Source: DTYU01 sp040756575 (GTDB taxonomy: Bacteria; Bacillota; Desulfotomaculia; Desulfotomaculales; Ammonificaceae). Taken from it: a DNA stretch of 64,000 bases. The position numbers were made by a program, and so were the translations under genes. Under the pieces are notes generated by a model that saw nothing but the letters and a program-made list of their open reading frames with translations, was not told where the DNA came from and did no database searches. This document shows, piece by piece, positions 17,157-26,258 of the stretch. The stretch is from assembly GCA_040756575.1 (NCBI GenBank), contig JBFLYP010000008.1, positions 1-64,000 of the forward strand, in the 5' to 3' direction. Numbering within the stretch: position 1 is the stretch's first letter; each line of letters opens with the position of its first letter.

Positions 17157-18584
17157 ATGATGATAGGCTCCTTTTTGGGACTTCAAACCGCATTGCGTGC
17201 GTTAATGGCGCAGCGAAAGGCTACGGAAACCGCAGGGCACAATATTGCTAACGCAAATACCCCGGGGTACAGCCGGCAAAGGGTAGCGCTTCATGCAAGC
17301 GATACCCCTTATACGGTACCTTCCCTCGGCCGTCCCGAGGTACCGGGGCAACTCGGTACGGGGGTGGATATCGCTGCCATAGAACGGGTACGCGACGGGT
17401 TCCTTGACCTGCAAGTACGGAATGAACAAGGGAACCTTGGCAACTGGGAGGTCAGGCGCGACAGCTTGCAAAAGGTGGAGGTTATCCTCGTCGAACCGAG
17501 CGACAACGGTTTGAACTATGCGATGGCGGCCTTCTGGAACGCCTGGCAGGAATTGACCAAGAACCCGGAAAGCCTCGCCATCCGTTCGGAAGTGCGCCAG
17601 CGCGGTATCACCCTTGCGGAAACCGTGCAGCATCTCTATTCCCAGCTCGGCCAGCTTCAGGAAGACCTGAACTTTAACGTCGGGGTTACGGTGGAGCAGA
17701 TCAATACCATTGCCGAGCAATTAGCTGACCTAAACCAGCAGATCGCCCGTTCGGTCGCGGTAGGGGATAACCCTAACGACCTGCGGGATAGGCGCGACCT
17801 GCTGATTGATGAATTGGCGAAGCTGGTGGACGTCACTGTGACCGAACAGTCTGACGGAACGGTGGATGTAGCCATCGGCGGCAGGAACCTGGTTCAGGGA
17901 ACGGCGGTGGATAGTCTTCAGGCTGTACCGGACCCGCTGAACAACAATTTCTATGAGGTTCAATGGAGCAGCGACGGAAGCCCGGTTAATTTCAAGAACG
18001 GCAGCCTGGCGGGGATGGTCTGGGCCAGGGATACCGGGGTGGCGGACGTTATGAGCCGGCTCGACGAGTTGGCGGCAACACTTATCAACGAGGTTAACGC
18101 GGTTCACCGGGCGGGTTACGGGCTTGACGGCAGCACCGGCAACGATTTCTTTGCCGGTACGGGGGCCGCTGATATCTGGGTGGCGGCCGGTATCCTCTCG
18201 GACCTTAATACCATCGCCGCGGCCGGCGACCCCGCGAAACTCCCCGGTGACGGGTCGAACGCGCTGGCGCTCGCTCAGCTTAAAGACGCGCTTACGATGC
18301 CGCCCTCTGCGCCGAGCGGCACCTTCGGGGATTACTACCGGAGTCTCGTGGCCACAGTAGGAATCAACACTGAACAGGCGGTGCGGATGGCGGAAAACGA
18401 AGAGATATTGACAAACCAGCTCGAAAACAGGCGTCAAGCGGTAATGGGCGTTTCCATAGATGAGGAGATGGCTAACATCATCAAGTTCACGCACGCTTAC
18501 CAGGCGGCGGCGCGGGTCTTAACCACGCTTGACGAGCAGCTCGACATCATCATTAACCGGATGGGTCTGGTGGGACGGGGGTAA
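17157..18584 (+). CDS. flgK: Flagellar hook-associated protein 1 FlgK
   Basis: A 475-residue hook-filament junction protein, exported and assembled first on the finished hook. The N-terminus has the rod/hook signature: GLQTALRALMAQRKATETAGHNIANANTPGYSRQ (about 8-40). The C-terminus closes with VSIDEEMANIIKFTHAYQAAARVL and a coiled helix (about 428-470). These terminal helices form the D0 coiled coil. Tandem ATGs at 17157 and 17160 leave the exact start open. FlgL follows, as is standard. Confidence 0.95.
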   Translation: MMIGSFLGLQTALRALMAQRKATETAGHNIANANTPGYSRQRVALHASDTPYTVPSLGRPEVPGQLGTGVDIAAIERVRDGFLDLQVRNEQGNLGNWEVRRDSLQKVEVILVEPSDNGLNYAMAAFWNAWQELTKNPESLAIRSEVRQRGITLAETVQHLYSQLGQLQEDLNFNVGVTVEQINTIAEQLADLNQQIARSVAVGDNPNDLRDRRDLLIDELAKLVDVTVTEQSDGTVDVAIGGRNLVQGTAVDSLQAVPDPLNNNFYEVQWSSDGSPVNFKNGSLAGMVWARDTGVADVMSRLDELAATLINEVNAVHRAGYGLDGSTGNDFFAGTGAADIWVAAGILSDLNTIAAAGDPAKLPGDGSNALALAQLKDALTMPPSAPSGTFGDYYRSLVATVGINTEQAVRMAENEEILTNQLENRRQAVMGVSIDEEMANIIKFTHAYQAAARVLTTLDEQLDIIINRMGLVGRG

Positions 18585-18728
18585 GAGTAAAGGATGAGGG
18601 ATGAAAGGTGAGGGCCGGAATAAGCGCAGCGTTTCCGGCGCCTGAAAAACCAAAAAGCAGTTGTCTTATAGTTTAACGTTGAACGTTGCACATTGAACGT
18701 TGAACCTTATGAAAAAGGGGATGGCACG
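18585..18728. other. flgK-flgL gap with hairpin and AACGTTG repeats
   Basis: A hairpin with stem GCCGGAA (18614-18620) / TTCCGGC (18633-18639) lies after flgK, without a good T-run. At 18672-18706 the words AACGTTGAACGTTG and ATTGAACGTTGAACC form a degenerate 8-base tandem repeat that ends about 20 bases before flgL. No gene is supported. Confidence 0.5.
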
Positions 18729-19616
18729 ATGCGGGTTACGACGGCGATGCTTGTCAATACGGTTGTACGCGACCTGGAGGACCGATTGACGAAAATGGCC
18801 AAGCGGCAGGAGGAGCTTTCTTCAGGGAGGAGGCTTAACCGGCCTTCGGATGACCCGGGCGGGGTGGTGAGTGCGCTGCGCTTCAGGGCACGGCTTGCTG
18901 AGAATCTCCAGTATAAGCGGAATATGGACGACGCTATTGCCTGGCTCAATACGACAGATGCTGCCCTGAGGGAGGCGGTCAGCACCCTGCAGCGGGTCCG
19001 GGAGATCGCCGTGGCCGGCTCTAATCAAACGCTGCCTGCAGAGTCGTTAGAGGCACTTGCCAAGGAAGTGGCACAGTTAAAGGCCCACTTGGGTGACGTG
19101 GCCAACACCGACTACGCGGGCAGGTACATTTTTGCCGGGACGAAAACCCAGACCCCTCCCTATGATCCGGGTACGGGAACCTGGAACGGGACCAGCGACA
19201 TTTTGGAATACGAAATCGCCCCCGGGGTTACCATTTCGGTGAATATTGACGGGCAGGCGGTGTTTGACAGTGCTACCCTGCCGAAGGTTTTTCAGGTTCT
19301 GGACGACCTAATCACCAACCTGCAAAACGGCGACGCTGGGAGCATCTCCAATACCCGCATCGGAGAAATTGACCAGAATATTGATAACATTCTTGCTGTT
19401 CTTGCGGAAGTTGGTGCCCGGGTGAACCGTCTCGAAATGGCCAAAGGCCGGATGGAAACTACGGATGTTGATCTTACAAACCTCCTTGCTCAGGTCGAGG
19501 ATACGGATATGGCACAGGCGCTGATGGACCTCAAGAGCCAGGAGAATGTCTACCGCGCCGCTTTAGCGGTGGGAGCAAGGATAATCCAGCCTTCGCTGGT
19601 GGATTTTCTGCGTTAG
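18729..19616 (+). CDS. flgL: Flagellar hook-associated protein 3 FlgL
   Basis: About 295 residues; second junction protein between hook and filament. It is flagellin-like at both ends: MRVTTAMLVNTVVRDLEDRLTKMAKRQEELSSGRRLNRPSDDPGG and the C-terminal LAQVEDTDMAQALMDLKSQENVYRAAL. Start ATG 18729 follows AAAAAGGGGATGG; the longer open frame from 18693 begins inside a tandem repeat and is rejected. The yviE-like gene follows after 10 bases. Confidence 0.94.
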   Translation: MRVTTAMLVNTVVRDLEDRLTKMAKRQEELSSGRRLNRPSDDPGGVVSALRFRARLAENLQYKRNMDDAIAWLNTTDAALREAVSTLQRVREIAVAGSNQTLPAESLEALAKEVAQLKAHLGDVANTDYAGRYIFAGTKTQTPPYDPGTGTWNGTSDILEYEIAPGVTISVNIDGQAVFDSATLPKVFQVLDDLITNLQNGDAGSISNTRIGEIDQNIDNILAVLAEVGARVNRLEMAKGRMETTDVDLTNLLAQVEDTDMAQALMDLKSQENVYRAALAVGARIIQPSLVDFLR

Positions 19617-19626
19617 GTGAATTCTC

Positions 19627-20181
19627 GTGCGGTTGGTAGTCGAGCAACAGGGAGCAGTCATCGGCATCGCTCAGAACCGGCCGGCAATCGTACAGGAAAG
19701 CACGCGGCCGGTTTTCCAGCTTGACCGGCAGGCGCCGCGCCTTGAGATTTCCGGTGGCGGGGTTTCCGTCCGGATCGAGCAGACCCAGTGCTTTATCGAA
19801 AGAGGTTTGAAGCCTCCTTCGGTCCTTGCGAATGAATGTGCCAGGGCCGGCCGGGGGGCAGCCCTCGAGGGAGTTGCCCGCCGGGCGAGAGAAGGGGACT
19901 TTTTGGCCGCGATCGAAGAGGGAGCGACGGTTGCCGACGTGGCTTTACCGGAAGAAAAGTGCGAAGTTGCGCTTGCGCTTTTGCCCCGCACCCGACCGGT
20001 GGTGGAATTTATTGAAGAACCGCTGCAGGTCAACGCGGTCCCCGGCAAGGTAACGGTGGATTTTACTCCGGGTACGGTTAGCTTTGAAGTACCTTCCTGG
20101 CCTTACCTTCAGGTTTACCTCCAACAGGAGCCTTTTATTCGGGTAAAGGCGGTGCCGGAAAAGATTGATGTTGCTGTTTAA
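19627..20181 (+). CDS. DUF6470 (YviE-like) flagellar-locus protein
   Basis: A 184-residue protein of the YviE type found between flgL and fliW in Firmicutes. Visible features are the N-terminal QRPAIVQES-like segment (AQNRPAIVQESTRP), a central alanine-rich helical part containing RRAREGDFLAAIEEGA, and C-terminal PGKVTVDFTPGTVSFEVP. GTG 19627 begins 10 bases after the flgL stop. Function is not established; the conserved position suggests a role with junction proteins or flagellin. Confidence 0.82.
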   Translation: MRLVVEQQGAVIGIAQNRPAIVQESTRPVFQLDRQAPRLEISGGGVSVRIEQTQCFIERGLKPPSVLANECARAGRGAALEGVARRAREGDFLAAIEEGATVADVALPEEKCEVALALLPRTRPVVEFIEEPLQVNAVPGKVTVDFTPGTVSFEVPSWPYLQVYLQQEPFIRVKAVPEKIDVAV

Positions 20182-20196
20182 AGGAGAGGGATAGCG

Positions 20197-20625
20197 TTGC
20201 TGGTTGAAACCAAACGGTTCGGTGTGCTACAGGTTCGGGAAGACCAGATCATCACTTTTCCGGAGGGCTTGCCCGGTTTTCCAGGGCAACGCCGGTTTGT
20301 CCTGGTTGATCTCCAGGAGGATAGTCCCCTGAAGTTTCTGCAGTCGGTGGACGACCCGGATCTGGCTTTTTTAGTGGCGGAGCCGCTGACCTTTTTTCCC
20401 GGTTACCGGGTGTTGGTGCAGCCGGAGGACTTAGCGCCCATTGCGCTCGAGGTTCCAGAGCGGGGAATAGTGGTGGCGATTGTTTCGGTTCCGGAGGACT
20501 TCAAGCAGGCCACCGTCAACCTTAAGGCACCAGTGGTCATCAATCCCGAAACGGCTTTAGGCCGGCAGGTGATTTTGGAGGGAGAGGAGTACGGGGTCCG
20601 CACACCTTTATTTGTAACCGGTTAA
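20197..20625 (+). CDS. fliW: Flagellar assembly factor FliW
   Basis: A 142-residue protein that binds flagellin or CsrA in a partner switch, so that secretion of flagellin frees FliW to antagonise CsrA. Motifs: FGVLQVREDQIITFPEGLPGFP (about 8-29), FVLVDL, and SVDDPDLAFLVAEP (about 50-64), all typical of the family. TTG start with AAAGGAGAGGG upstream. Directly precedes csrA and then flagellin, the same gene order as in Bacillus. See the hairpin site in the flagellin leader. Confidence 0.95.
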   Translation: MLVETKRFGVLQVREDQIITFPEGLPGFPGQRRFVLVDLQEDSPLKFLQSVDDPDLAFLVAEPLTFFPGYRVLVQPEDLAPIALEVPERGIVVAIVSVPEDFKQATVNLKAPVVINPETALGRQVILEGEEYGVRTPLFVTG

Positions 20626-20648
20626 TTTTGCGTTTTGGGGTGGGAGGC

Positions 20649-20885
20649 ATGCTTGTCCTTACGCGCCGGCGGGGGGAAGTAGTAACTATTGGGCATGATA
20701 TCGAGGTAATGGTGCTCGAAATTAAGGAGGACCAGGTACGGCTCGGTGTCAAAGCACCAAAGGCAATCCCGGTGCACCGCAAAGAGATCTACGAAGCCAT
20801 CAAGGCGGAGAACATCCGGGCAGCGTTGCTGCCGGATGTGGCAGCCCTCAAGGGCTTATCCCGGAAGGATAATTGCAAAGAATAG
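20649..20885 (+). CDS. csrA: Translational regulator CsrA
   Basis: A 78-residue RNA-binding homodimer that represses translation by covering GGA-containing hairpins at ribosome sites. The family start MLVLTRRRGEVVTIG and the segment VRLGVKAPKAIPVHRKEIYEAI are intact, including the RNA-contacting R and the VHR motif. ATG 20649 follows GGGAGG; the open frame extends upstream from a TTG, but CsrA begins at MLVLTR. The C-terminal tail (about 60-78) is longer than in E. coli CsrA. The flagellin leader downstream carries a likely target. Confidence 0.97.
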   Translation: MLVLTRRRGEVVTIGHDIEVMVLEIKEDQVRLGVKAPKAIPVHRKEIYEAIKAENIRAALLPDVAALKGLSRKDNCKE

Positions 20886-21010
20886 GACGTTAGACCTATG
20901 AAGATGTGGGTCGGGTGGACGATTTAAGAAGGTGAAGGGGTCGCTTTGAGCTCTGTCCTTCGGCGGGGCGGCCGACCGACCGGTGGAAAGGGCGGAGGCG
21001 GCGTGATTCC

Positions 21011-21050
21011 CCCGCGCACGGAGGTGCGGGGAAAGAAAAAATCAAGGAGG
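21011..21050 (+). promoter_or_regulatory. Probable CsrA operator in the flagellin leader
   Basis: CGCAC (21015-21019) and GTGCG (21024-21028) form a stem presenting GGAG in the loop, extended by CCC/GGG across a bulged G. GGA in a hairpin loop within ACGGAGGT is the classic CsrA site. A second GGA lies in the flagellin ribosome site AAGGAGG (21044-21050), 8 bases before the ATG. The two-site arrangement, one loop site and one over the Shine-Dalgarno, mirrors the hag leader of Bacillus subtilis (established knowledge). Confidence 0.7.
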
Positions 21051-21058
21051 ATGATGCT

Positions 21059-21883
21059 ATGGGTCTAAGGATCAACCAAAACATCGAGGCGCTGAATGCC
21101 TGGCGGAACCTGCTGAACACCTCGAACAACTTAGCCAAATCAATGGAGAAGCTTTCTTCGGGCCTCCGGATCAACCGTGCCGGTGACGACGCGGCAGGCC
21201 TGGCGATTTCCGAGAAGCTGCGCGGCCAGGTAAGGGGCTTGACCCAGGCGGTCCGAAACGCCCAGGACGGCATCTCGCTTATCCAGACGGCGGAGGGTGC
21301 GCTTAACGAGACGCACAGCATCCTGCAGCGGCTGCGGGAGCTGGCGGTGCAGGGAGCGAACGACACCCTGACCACTGACGACCGGAAGGCCATCCAGCAG
21401 GAGATCGACAGCCTCCTGGCCGAGATCGACCGGATCGCTACCACCACGGAGTTTAACACGAAGAAGCTGCTTAACGGAGATGTAGCCACATCGGCGCTTA
21501 ACTTCCAGATCGGCGCCAACACCAATCAGACAATTGCGGTAACCATTGCCACGGCTACTGCCACAGCGCTTACAATCAGCGGCATCAGCGTAGGGAGCTC
21601 GTCACTGGCGAACCAGGCCATTGCGAGTATTGACAACGCCATCACGGCCATTTCCGAGAGCCGCGCCAAGCTTGGCGCCATTCAGAACCGGCTGGAGCAC
21701 ACCATCGCCAACCTGAGCGTTGCTTCTGAGAACTTGGCGGCGTCAGAGTCCCGGATCCGCGACGTGGATATGGCGCAGGAGATGATGTACTTTACCAAGA
21801 CCCAGATCCTGCAGCAGGCGGGCGTGGCGATGCTGGCCCAGGCCAATATGGCGCCGCAAGCGGTGCTGCAGCTCCTGCGGTAA
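21059..21883 (+). CDS. fliC: Flagellin
   Basis: A 274-residue filament protein with conserved terminal D0/D1 domains: GLRINQNIEALNAWRNL, SSGLRINRAGDDAAGLAI and the C-terminal IRDVDMAQEMMYFTKTQILQQAG. The middle (about 140-185) is short, about 45 residues, and rich in Thr, Ser and Ala (TIATATATALTISG), so the outer D2/D3 domains are missing. This region is the likely place for O-glycosylation given the many glycosyltransferases around it (inference). Translation is probably controlled by CsrA. A terminator follows. Confidence 0.97.
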   Translation: MGLRINQNIEALNAWRNLLNTSNNLAKSMEKLSSGLRINRAGDDAAGLAISEKLRGQVRGLTQAVRNAQDGISLIQTAEGALNETHSILQRLRELAVQGANDTLTTDDRKAIQQEIDSLLAEIDRIATTTEFNTKKLLNGDVATSALNFQIGANTNQTIAVTIATATATALTISGISVGSSSLANQAIASIDNAITAISESRAKLGAIQNRLEHTIANLSVASENLAASESRIRDVDMAQEMMYFTKTQILQQAGVAMLAQANMAPQAVLQLLR

Positions 21884-21909
21884 GTTCGCGGTCTTCTGCA
21901 AAGTGGGGG

Positions 21910-21936
21910 GGGCGGCTTCAAAGAAAGCCGCCCTTT
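21910..21936 (+). terminator. Intrinsic terminator after flagellin
   Basis: GGGCGGCTT (21910-21918) pairs with AAGCCGCCC (21925-21933) around a six-base loop, followed by a short TTT. The stem is strong but the T-run is short, so some read-through into the next glycosyltransferase is plausible. Confidence 0.7.
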
Positions 21937-22010
21937 AACTTGACGTTCCCTTTCCGGCTCAAGTTTCGCTCCTTTTTCACCGAGTAGAAAGGTGAGGGGG
22001 GTTTATCTCG

Positions 22011-24035
22011 GTGAGGCTTTCGCTATGTATGATTGTCAAAGACGAAGAAGAGCACCTGCCCCGCTGCCTGAAAAGCGTGCAGGGGGTAGTGGACGAAATA
22101 ATCGTCGTTGATACCGGTTCCACCGACCGCACGGTGGCGATCGCCGAAAGTTTCGGGGCGAAGGTTTACCGATTCCCCTGGGCGGGCGACTTCAGCGCGG
22201 CACGGAACGTTTCCCTGGAGAAGGCGACCGGGGACTGGATCATCTTCCTCGATGCGGACGAGGAACTGGTGCCGGGAGACGGCGCGAAGCTGAGGGAGAT
22301 AATTGCTTCCGGTGAGGCGGACGGTTACTATTTAACGGAGATCAACTTCGTGGGGGATAAGCCTGGGATTGACGCGGTGGTAAACACCGCCTTCCGGGTC
22401 TTCCGGAGCCGCCCGGAGCACCGCTTTACCGGCGCCATCCATGAGCAGATCGTGGCTTGTGTGCAGGCTCACGGCGGAAGAATAGCCTTTTCCGACGTAC
22501 GGATTAACCATTACGGCTATTTAAACCAGACTTCTCTCGGTAAGAACAAGATCCAGCGAAATCTTGCGATCCTTAAGAAAGAAGTGAAAAAGAGGCCCAA
22601 GGATAATTACCACCGGTTTAATTTAGGGGTTGAATACCTCCGCCTGGGAAAATATCAAGAGGCGCTCAAAGAGTTTCAAAAGGCGTTCCATAAGCTTCCT
22701 TCCCTCGAGGTTGCTTACGCTTCGGTATTGCTCCGGAATATCGTCTTGTGTTTAAAGGAGCTCAAACGTTACAACGAAGCACTTAAGGTGCTCGAGGACG
22801 CCATTGAGGCTTACCCGGATTATACCGATCTTGTTTTTTTAAAAGCCGGTGTTTGTGCCGATATGAAAGATTTCGGCGCGGCGGTAGCAACTTACCGGGA
22901 ATGCCTGGCGCGGGGTGAGTCCAGCACCCGTCATGTCACCCAGCAGGGGGTGGGGAGCTACCGGGCGTGGTATGGGCTCGGGCAGACCTACGAGCAGATG
23001 GGCGATTACGCCCAAGCGGTGAGAGCCTATACCGAGGCGCTTAAAGCCAACAGATATTTTCTGGGACCGGTTTTCAACCTTGCCGGCATCTTAATCCCGC
23101 GGGAAGATGTTCGGGCGGTGCAGGAATTTTTCGCCCGTTCTCTCGACTTAAGCGATATTGATACTCTGGTTGTTTTAAGTCAAGCCTTCATGCTGGAAAA
23201 ACGCTACCAGGAGGCGCTGGAGTATATCGAGGCGGCGCTGTCCCGCGACGGGTCGTCACAAAGACTTCTCTTTCAAAAGGGAGAGCTCCTTTTGAATCTC
23301 GGGCGCTATGCGGAAGCCGGCGCCTGTTTCGAGCGACTGGAAAAGGGGGCTTACCGCTTGCAGGCGCTCTTAAGCCGGGCCTTTTGCCTGTTGATGGAAG
23401 GGCGCTATGCCGAAGCGATAAACCTGTTGGATCCCCTGGTGGAAGAAGAAGGCACGCGTCTTTATGCTCAAATCTACCGTGATTTTGCAGCTCTTCTATC
23501 CGGTTTACCCCCGGTCTTCGCTCCGGCAGAAGAAGAAGAGAGGGTCCGGGGCGAGCAGATTGTACTCGACCTGCTGGGTAAACTTTTGGAGCTTCAGGAG
23601 TTTGAGAAATTTGAACGGGCTTTAACACTTGCCGGGATCATTTCGGAACCAGAACGGCGGTTGAAACTCGGCAAACTTTATTTCAAACACGGGTTCAAAG
23701 ATTCGGCGGCGGAAGAGCTGCTCGCGGCGGTTCAGGCGGGGGCGCAGGATGCCGAAGCACTGGCGATACTGGCCGAGATCGCTGCGGAGAAGGGCTTTAA
23801 CGAGGATGCGGCGGTTTTTTACCGCCACGCGCTGGAGTTGGACGGGGAAGCCTTTCGCTACTATACCGCGCTTGCCAGTGTGCTTTCGCGGTTGCAGCGT
23901 TACCGGGAGGCGCGGGCGGTGGTGGAGGAGGGACTCCGAAGATTCCCGACGTCCTCTTTGTTGCAGGCGGCATTAAGGGGTGTGGAGGCGGCTGCCAATT
24001 TCCAAAAAAAGGAGGTAGTTGGCTGTGCGCATTGA
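22011..24035 (+). CDS. GT2 glycosyltransferase with TPR array, next to flagellin
   Basis: A 674-residue protein. The GT2 domain (about 1-230) has LSLCMIVKDEEEHL, DTGSTDRT, WAGDFSAARN and IFLDADEELV. TPR helices follow from about 200 to the end. The family resembles TPR-fused glycosyltransferases of flagellar loci such as Maf-independent flagellin modification enzymes. GTG start 22011 follows GGTGAGGGGGG at a long spacing. Placed directly after flagellin and before flaG-fliD, so flagellin is the natural acceptor (inference). Paralogs lie at 7385-9421 and 5064-7412. Confidence 0.87.
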   Translation: MRLSLCMIVKDEEEHLPRCLKSVQGVVDEIIVVDTGSTDRTVAIAESFGAKVYRFPWAGDFSAARNVSLEKATGDWIIFLDADEELVPGDGAKLREIIASGEADGYYLTEINFVGDKPGIDAVVNTAFRVFRSRPEHRFTGAIHEQIVACVQAHGGRIAFSDVRINHYGYLNQTSLGKNKIQRNLAILKKEVKKRPKDNYHRFNLGVEYLRLGKYQEALKEFQKAFHKLPSLEVAYASVLLRNIVLCLKELKRYNEALKVLEDAIEAYPDYTDLVFLKAGVCADMKDFGAAVATYRECLARGESSTRHVTQQGVGSYRAWYGLGQTYEQMGDYAQAVRAYTEALKANRYFLGPVFNLAGILIPREDVRAVQEFFARSLDLSDIDTLVVLSQAFMLEKRYQEALEYIEAALSRDGSSQRLLFQKGELLLNLGRYAEAGACFERLEKGAYRLQALLSRAFCLLMEGRYAEAINLLDPLVEEEGTRLYAQIYRDFAALLSGLPPVFAPAEEEERVRGEQIVLDLLGKLLELQEFEKFERALTLAGIISEPERRLKLGKLYFKHGFKDSAAEELLAAVQAGAQDAEALAILAEIAAEKGFNEDAAVFYRHALELDGEAFRYYTALASVLSRLQRYREARAVVEEGLRRFPTSSLLQAALRGVEAAANFQKKEVVGCAH

Positions 24036-24399
24036 GTCCCCTGAAGCAGTCAAGATGCCGAAGCTTGAGCTACCTTCGCGCGTGGCGGAAGAGAACACTA
24101 AGCCGCCGACCGCGGTCGGATTGTTACGCCAAATAAAGTCGGAAGAGGAAAAGACTGAAGGAGATAAGGCTGTAGATGTCGGTCAGCTTCAAGACTTTGT
24201 TAATCGTCTGAATCTGATGTTAGAACTGACTTGGTATGATTTACGTTTCCAAATTCATGACGCGACGCACGAGATTATGGTCCAGGTAGTCAACCGGGAT
24301 ACCGGTGAGGTAGTGCGGGAGATCCCTCCGAAGAAGATCCTGGATATGTGGGCGGAGATGAAGCGGTTAATTGGGATGCTGATGGATAAGAGAGTTTAA
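24025..24399 (+). CDS. flaG: FlaG family flagellar protein
   Basis: About 124 residues with a disordered N-terminus and the FlaG domain: LQDFVNRLNLMLELTWYDL...IHDATHEIMVQVVNRDTGEVVREIPPKKILDMWAEM. The GEVVREIPP turn is characteristic. FlaG influences filament length in other bacteria. TTG 24019 is only 3 bases from the ribosome site AAGGAGG (24009-24015), so GTG 24025 at 9 bases is chosen. It overlaps the end of the glycosyltransferase gene and precedes fliD. Confidence 0.9.
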   Translation: MRIESPEAVKMPKLELPSRVAEENTKPPTAVGLLRQIKSEEEKTEGDKAVDVGQLQDFVNRLNLMLELTWYDLRFQIHDATHEIMVQVVNRDTGEVVREIPPKKILDMWAEMKRLIGMLMDKRV

Positions 24400-24434
24400 C
24401 CCGGTCAAAAAACGGCGAGGGGATGTGGTTGCTT

Positions 24435-25802
24435 ATGCCGCTAATGCGAATAACAGGTGTAATGTCTGGCCTGAATACAGAAGAAATAATCGGCAAACTA
24501 ATGGCCATCGAGCGGCGGCCGGTAGACTTGCTTAACAATAAGAAAGCAACCTTGGAAAAGCAAAAAGCGGCTTGGGACGAAATAAGAAGCAAACTAACCG
24601 ACCTTCATAGCAAGCTCCTCGATCTGAAACTGATGTCTGCTTATACTGGCAAAATAGCTACTTCTTCCAACGAGAGCGTGGTAACAGCCACGGCTTCTTC
24701 CACGGCCACGCCGGCGGTCTATTCCATTACCGTCACGCAGTTGGCCCAGGCGCACAGCGTGGCCTCGGACCGGTTTGCCGACCCAGCGGCGGCGTTGAAT
24801 CTCAGCGGCACCTTCACGGTTGAGGGGGTAGCCGTGACGGTAGCAACTACCGACAGCCTTAACAGCATCCGGGACAAGATAAACGCTGCTAACGCTGGCG
24901 TTACGGCTACGGTGATTGATAATCGCTTGGTGATTACCAGCAACACCACCGGCGCCGGCAGTACCATTGATTTCGTGGATGACCCGGTAACGGGGGTTTT
25001 GAAATCCCTGGGGATTTTAGACGCCGGCGACGCGATCAAGAACCAGCTTGCGGCGGCGCAGGATGCTTTGTTTACCGTAAACAACCTTGACGTCACCAGA
25101 AGCACCAATACTATTTCTGACGTGATCAGCGGGGTTACCCTGACGCTCAAGGGAACCTCAACTACGGCGGTCACCCTGGAGGTGAAGAACGATACCCAGA
25201 CGGCGGTTGGTAAAATTAAGGCTTTTGTGGATAGTTACAACGCCCTGATGAGCGACATCGCCACCAAGCTGGCTTACGATTCTGCTACCAAAACCGCGGG
25301 GGTGCTCCAGGGAGACCGGGCGCTTACACAGTTGGAGAACGAGTTGCGGCGCAAGGTGGCGGAGATTATCAGCACTGCTGATCCGGCGCTTAACGCGCTC
25401 CACCTGATCGGCATCACTACTTCGGGTCAGGACGCCACGCTCACGGTAAACGAAACCAAGCTCACCCAAGTGCTGGCCGACAATCCAGATAAGGTGGCAC
25501 TGCTATTCGGCGCGTCTTCAGCCAACGGGAACGACGGCGTGGCCACCCGGATGGATGCCGCCGTAAGCCTGTGGACCAAGAGCGATACCGGTTTCTTGGC
25601 GGCGAAAACGGACTCTTTGACAGACCGGATCGAGGATATCGAGGAACAGATTGAAAGGATGGAGGTCCGCCTGAGCATTAGAGAGGCGAACCTCTGGCGG
25701 CAGTTCTCCGCGCTTGAGGAAGCACTGACGGTGATGAGTGCCCAGAGCAATTGGTTAGCGACGCAGATCGGCCAGATGTTCGGCACCGGCACATCCACAT
25801 AA
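24435..25802 (+). CDS. fliD: Flagellar filament cap protein FliD
   Basis: About 455 residues; the cap at the filament tip that folds exported flagellin. The N-terminus MRITGVMSGLNTEEIIGKLMAIERRPVDLL matches FliD, with repeated beta-rich middle domains (about 75-300) and a C-terminal coiled helix (SLTDRIEDIEEQIERMEVRLSIREANLWRQFSALE, about 400-435). Several ATGs occur near the start; ATG 24435 (MPLMRI) is preferred over 24423, with GAGGGGATG upstream. Followed by fliS. Confidence 0.93.
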   Translation: MPLMRITGVMSGLNTEEIIGKLMAIERRPVDLLNNKKATLEKQKAAWDEIRSKLTDLHSKLLDLKLMSAYTGKIATSSNESVVTATASSTATPAVYSITVTQLAQAHSVASDRFADPAAALNLSGTFTVEGVAVTVATTDSLNSIRDKINAANAGVTATVIDNRLVITSNTTGAGSTIDFVDDPVTGVLKSLGILDAGDAIKNQLAAAQDALFTVNNLDVTRSTNTISDVISGVTLTLKGTSTTAVTLEVKNDTQTAVGKIKAFVDSYNALMSDIATKLAYDSATKTAGVLQGDRALTQLENELRRKVAEIISTADPALNALHLIGITTSGQDATLTVNETKLTQVLADNPDKVALLFGASSANGNDGVATRMDAAVSLWTKSDTGFLAAKTDSLTDRIEDIEEQIERMEVRLSIREANLWRQFSALEEALTVMSAQSNWLATQIGQMFGTGTST

Positions 25803-25829
25803 TCAGAGGACTTAGGAGAGGGTAATAAA

Positions 25830-26255
25830 ATGCCACGAGCGGCTGAGAAAAATAATCTTCAGGACCAATATCTTCAAGCGGCGGTAGCTACTGCGCCGCC
25901 CGGCCGGCTTCTGCTGATGCTTTACGACGGAGCGATAAGCTTTCTCTCCCAGGCAATTGAGGTACTCGAAGCCCGGGATTATGAGGAAGCAAACCGGCTT
26001 ATTGTCCGGGCCCAGGATATCATCGCCGAGTTAATCAGCGCGCTGGATATGAAGTACGAGGTGGCGCGTTCTCTTTACCAGCTTTACGATTACTTCAACC
26101 GGCGGCTGATCGAGGCGAACGTGAAGAAGGACGGTGTTCCAGCGGGGGAGGTACAGGGGTATCTGAAAGAACTGCGCGAGACCTGGGCCAAGGTAGTCGC
26201 TGATGTCGGGCCGGGAGCGGCGTTGCCGCCGAGCGCCGCCGGAATGGAGGTTTAG
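25830..26255 (+). CDS. fliS: Flagellin export chaperone FliS (copy 1)
   Basis: A 141-residue helical bundle that binds the C-terminus of flagellin and prevents premature polymerisation. The family start LQDQYLQAAVATAPPGRLLLMLYDGAISFLSQA is complete, and the later helices RLIVRAQDIIAELISALD and LYDYFNRRLIEAN are intact. The ribosome site is AGGAGAGGGTAATAAA before ATG 25830. The C-terminus is longer than usual. A second, shortened copy follows after 3 bases. Confidence 0.95.
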   Translation: MPRAAEKNNLQDQYLQAAVATAPPGRLLLMLYDGAISFLSQAIEVLEARDYEEANRLIVRAQDIIAELISALDMKYEVARSLYQLYDYFNRRLIEANVKKDGVPAGEVQGYLKELRETWAKVVADVGPGAALPPSAAGMEV

Positions 26256-26258
26256 GCC

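Noticed and set aside
21940..22005. Sigma-28-like TCAA...CCGAGTAG upstream of the 674-residue glycosyltransferase
   Set aside because: Both boxes deviate and the spacing is 17 or more; too weak to list.
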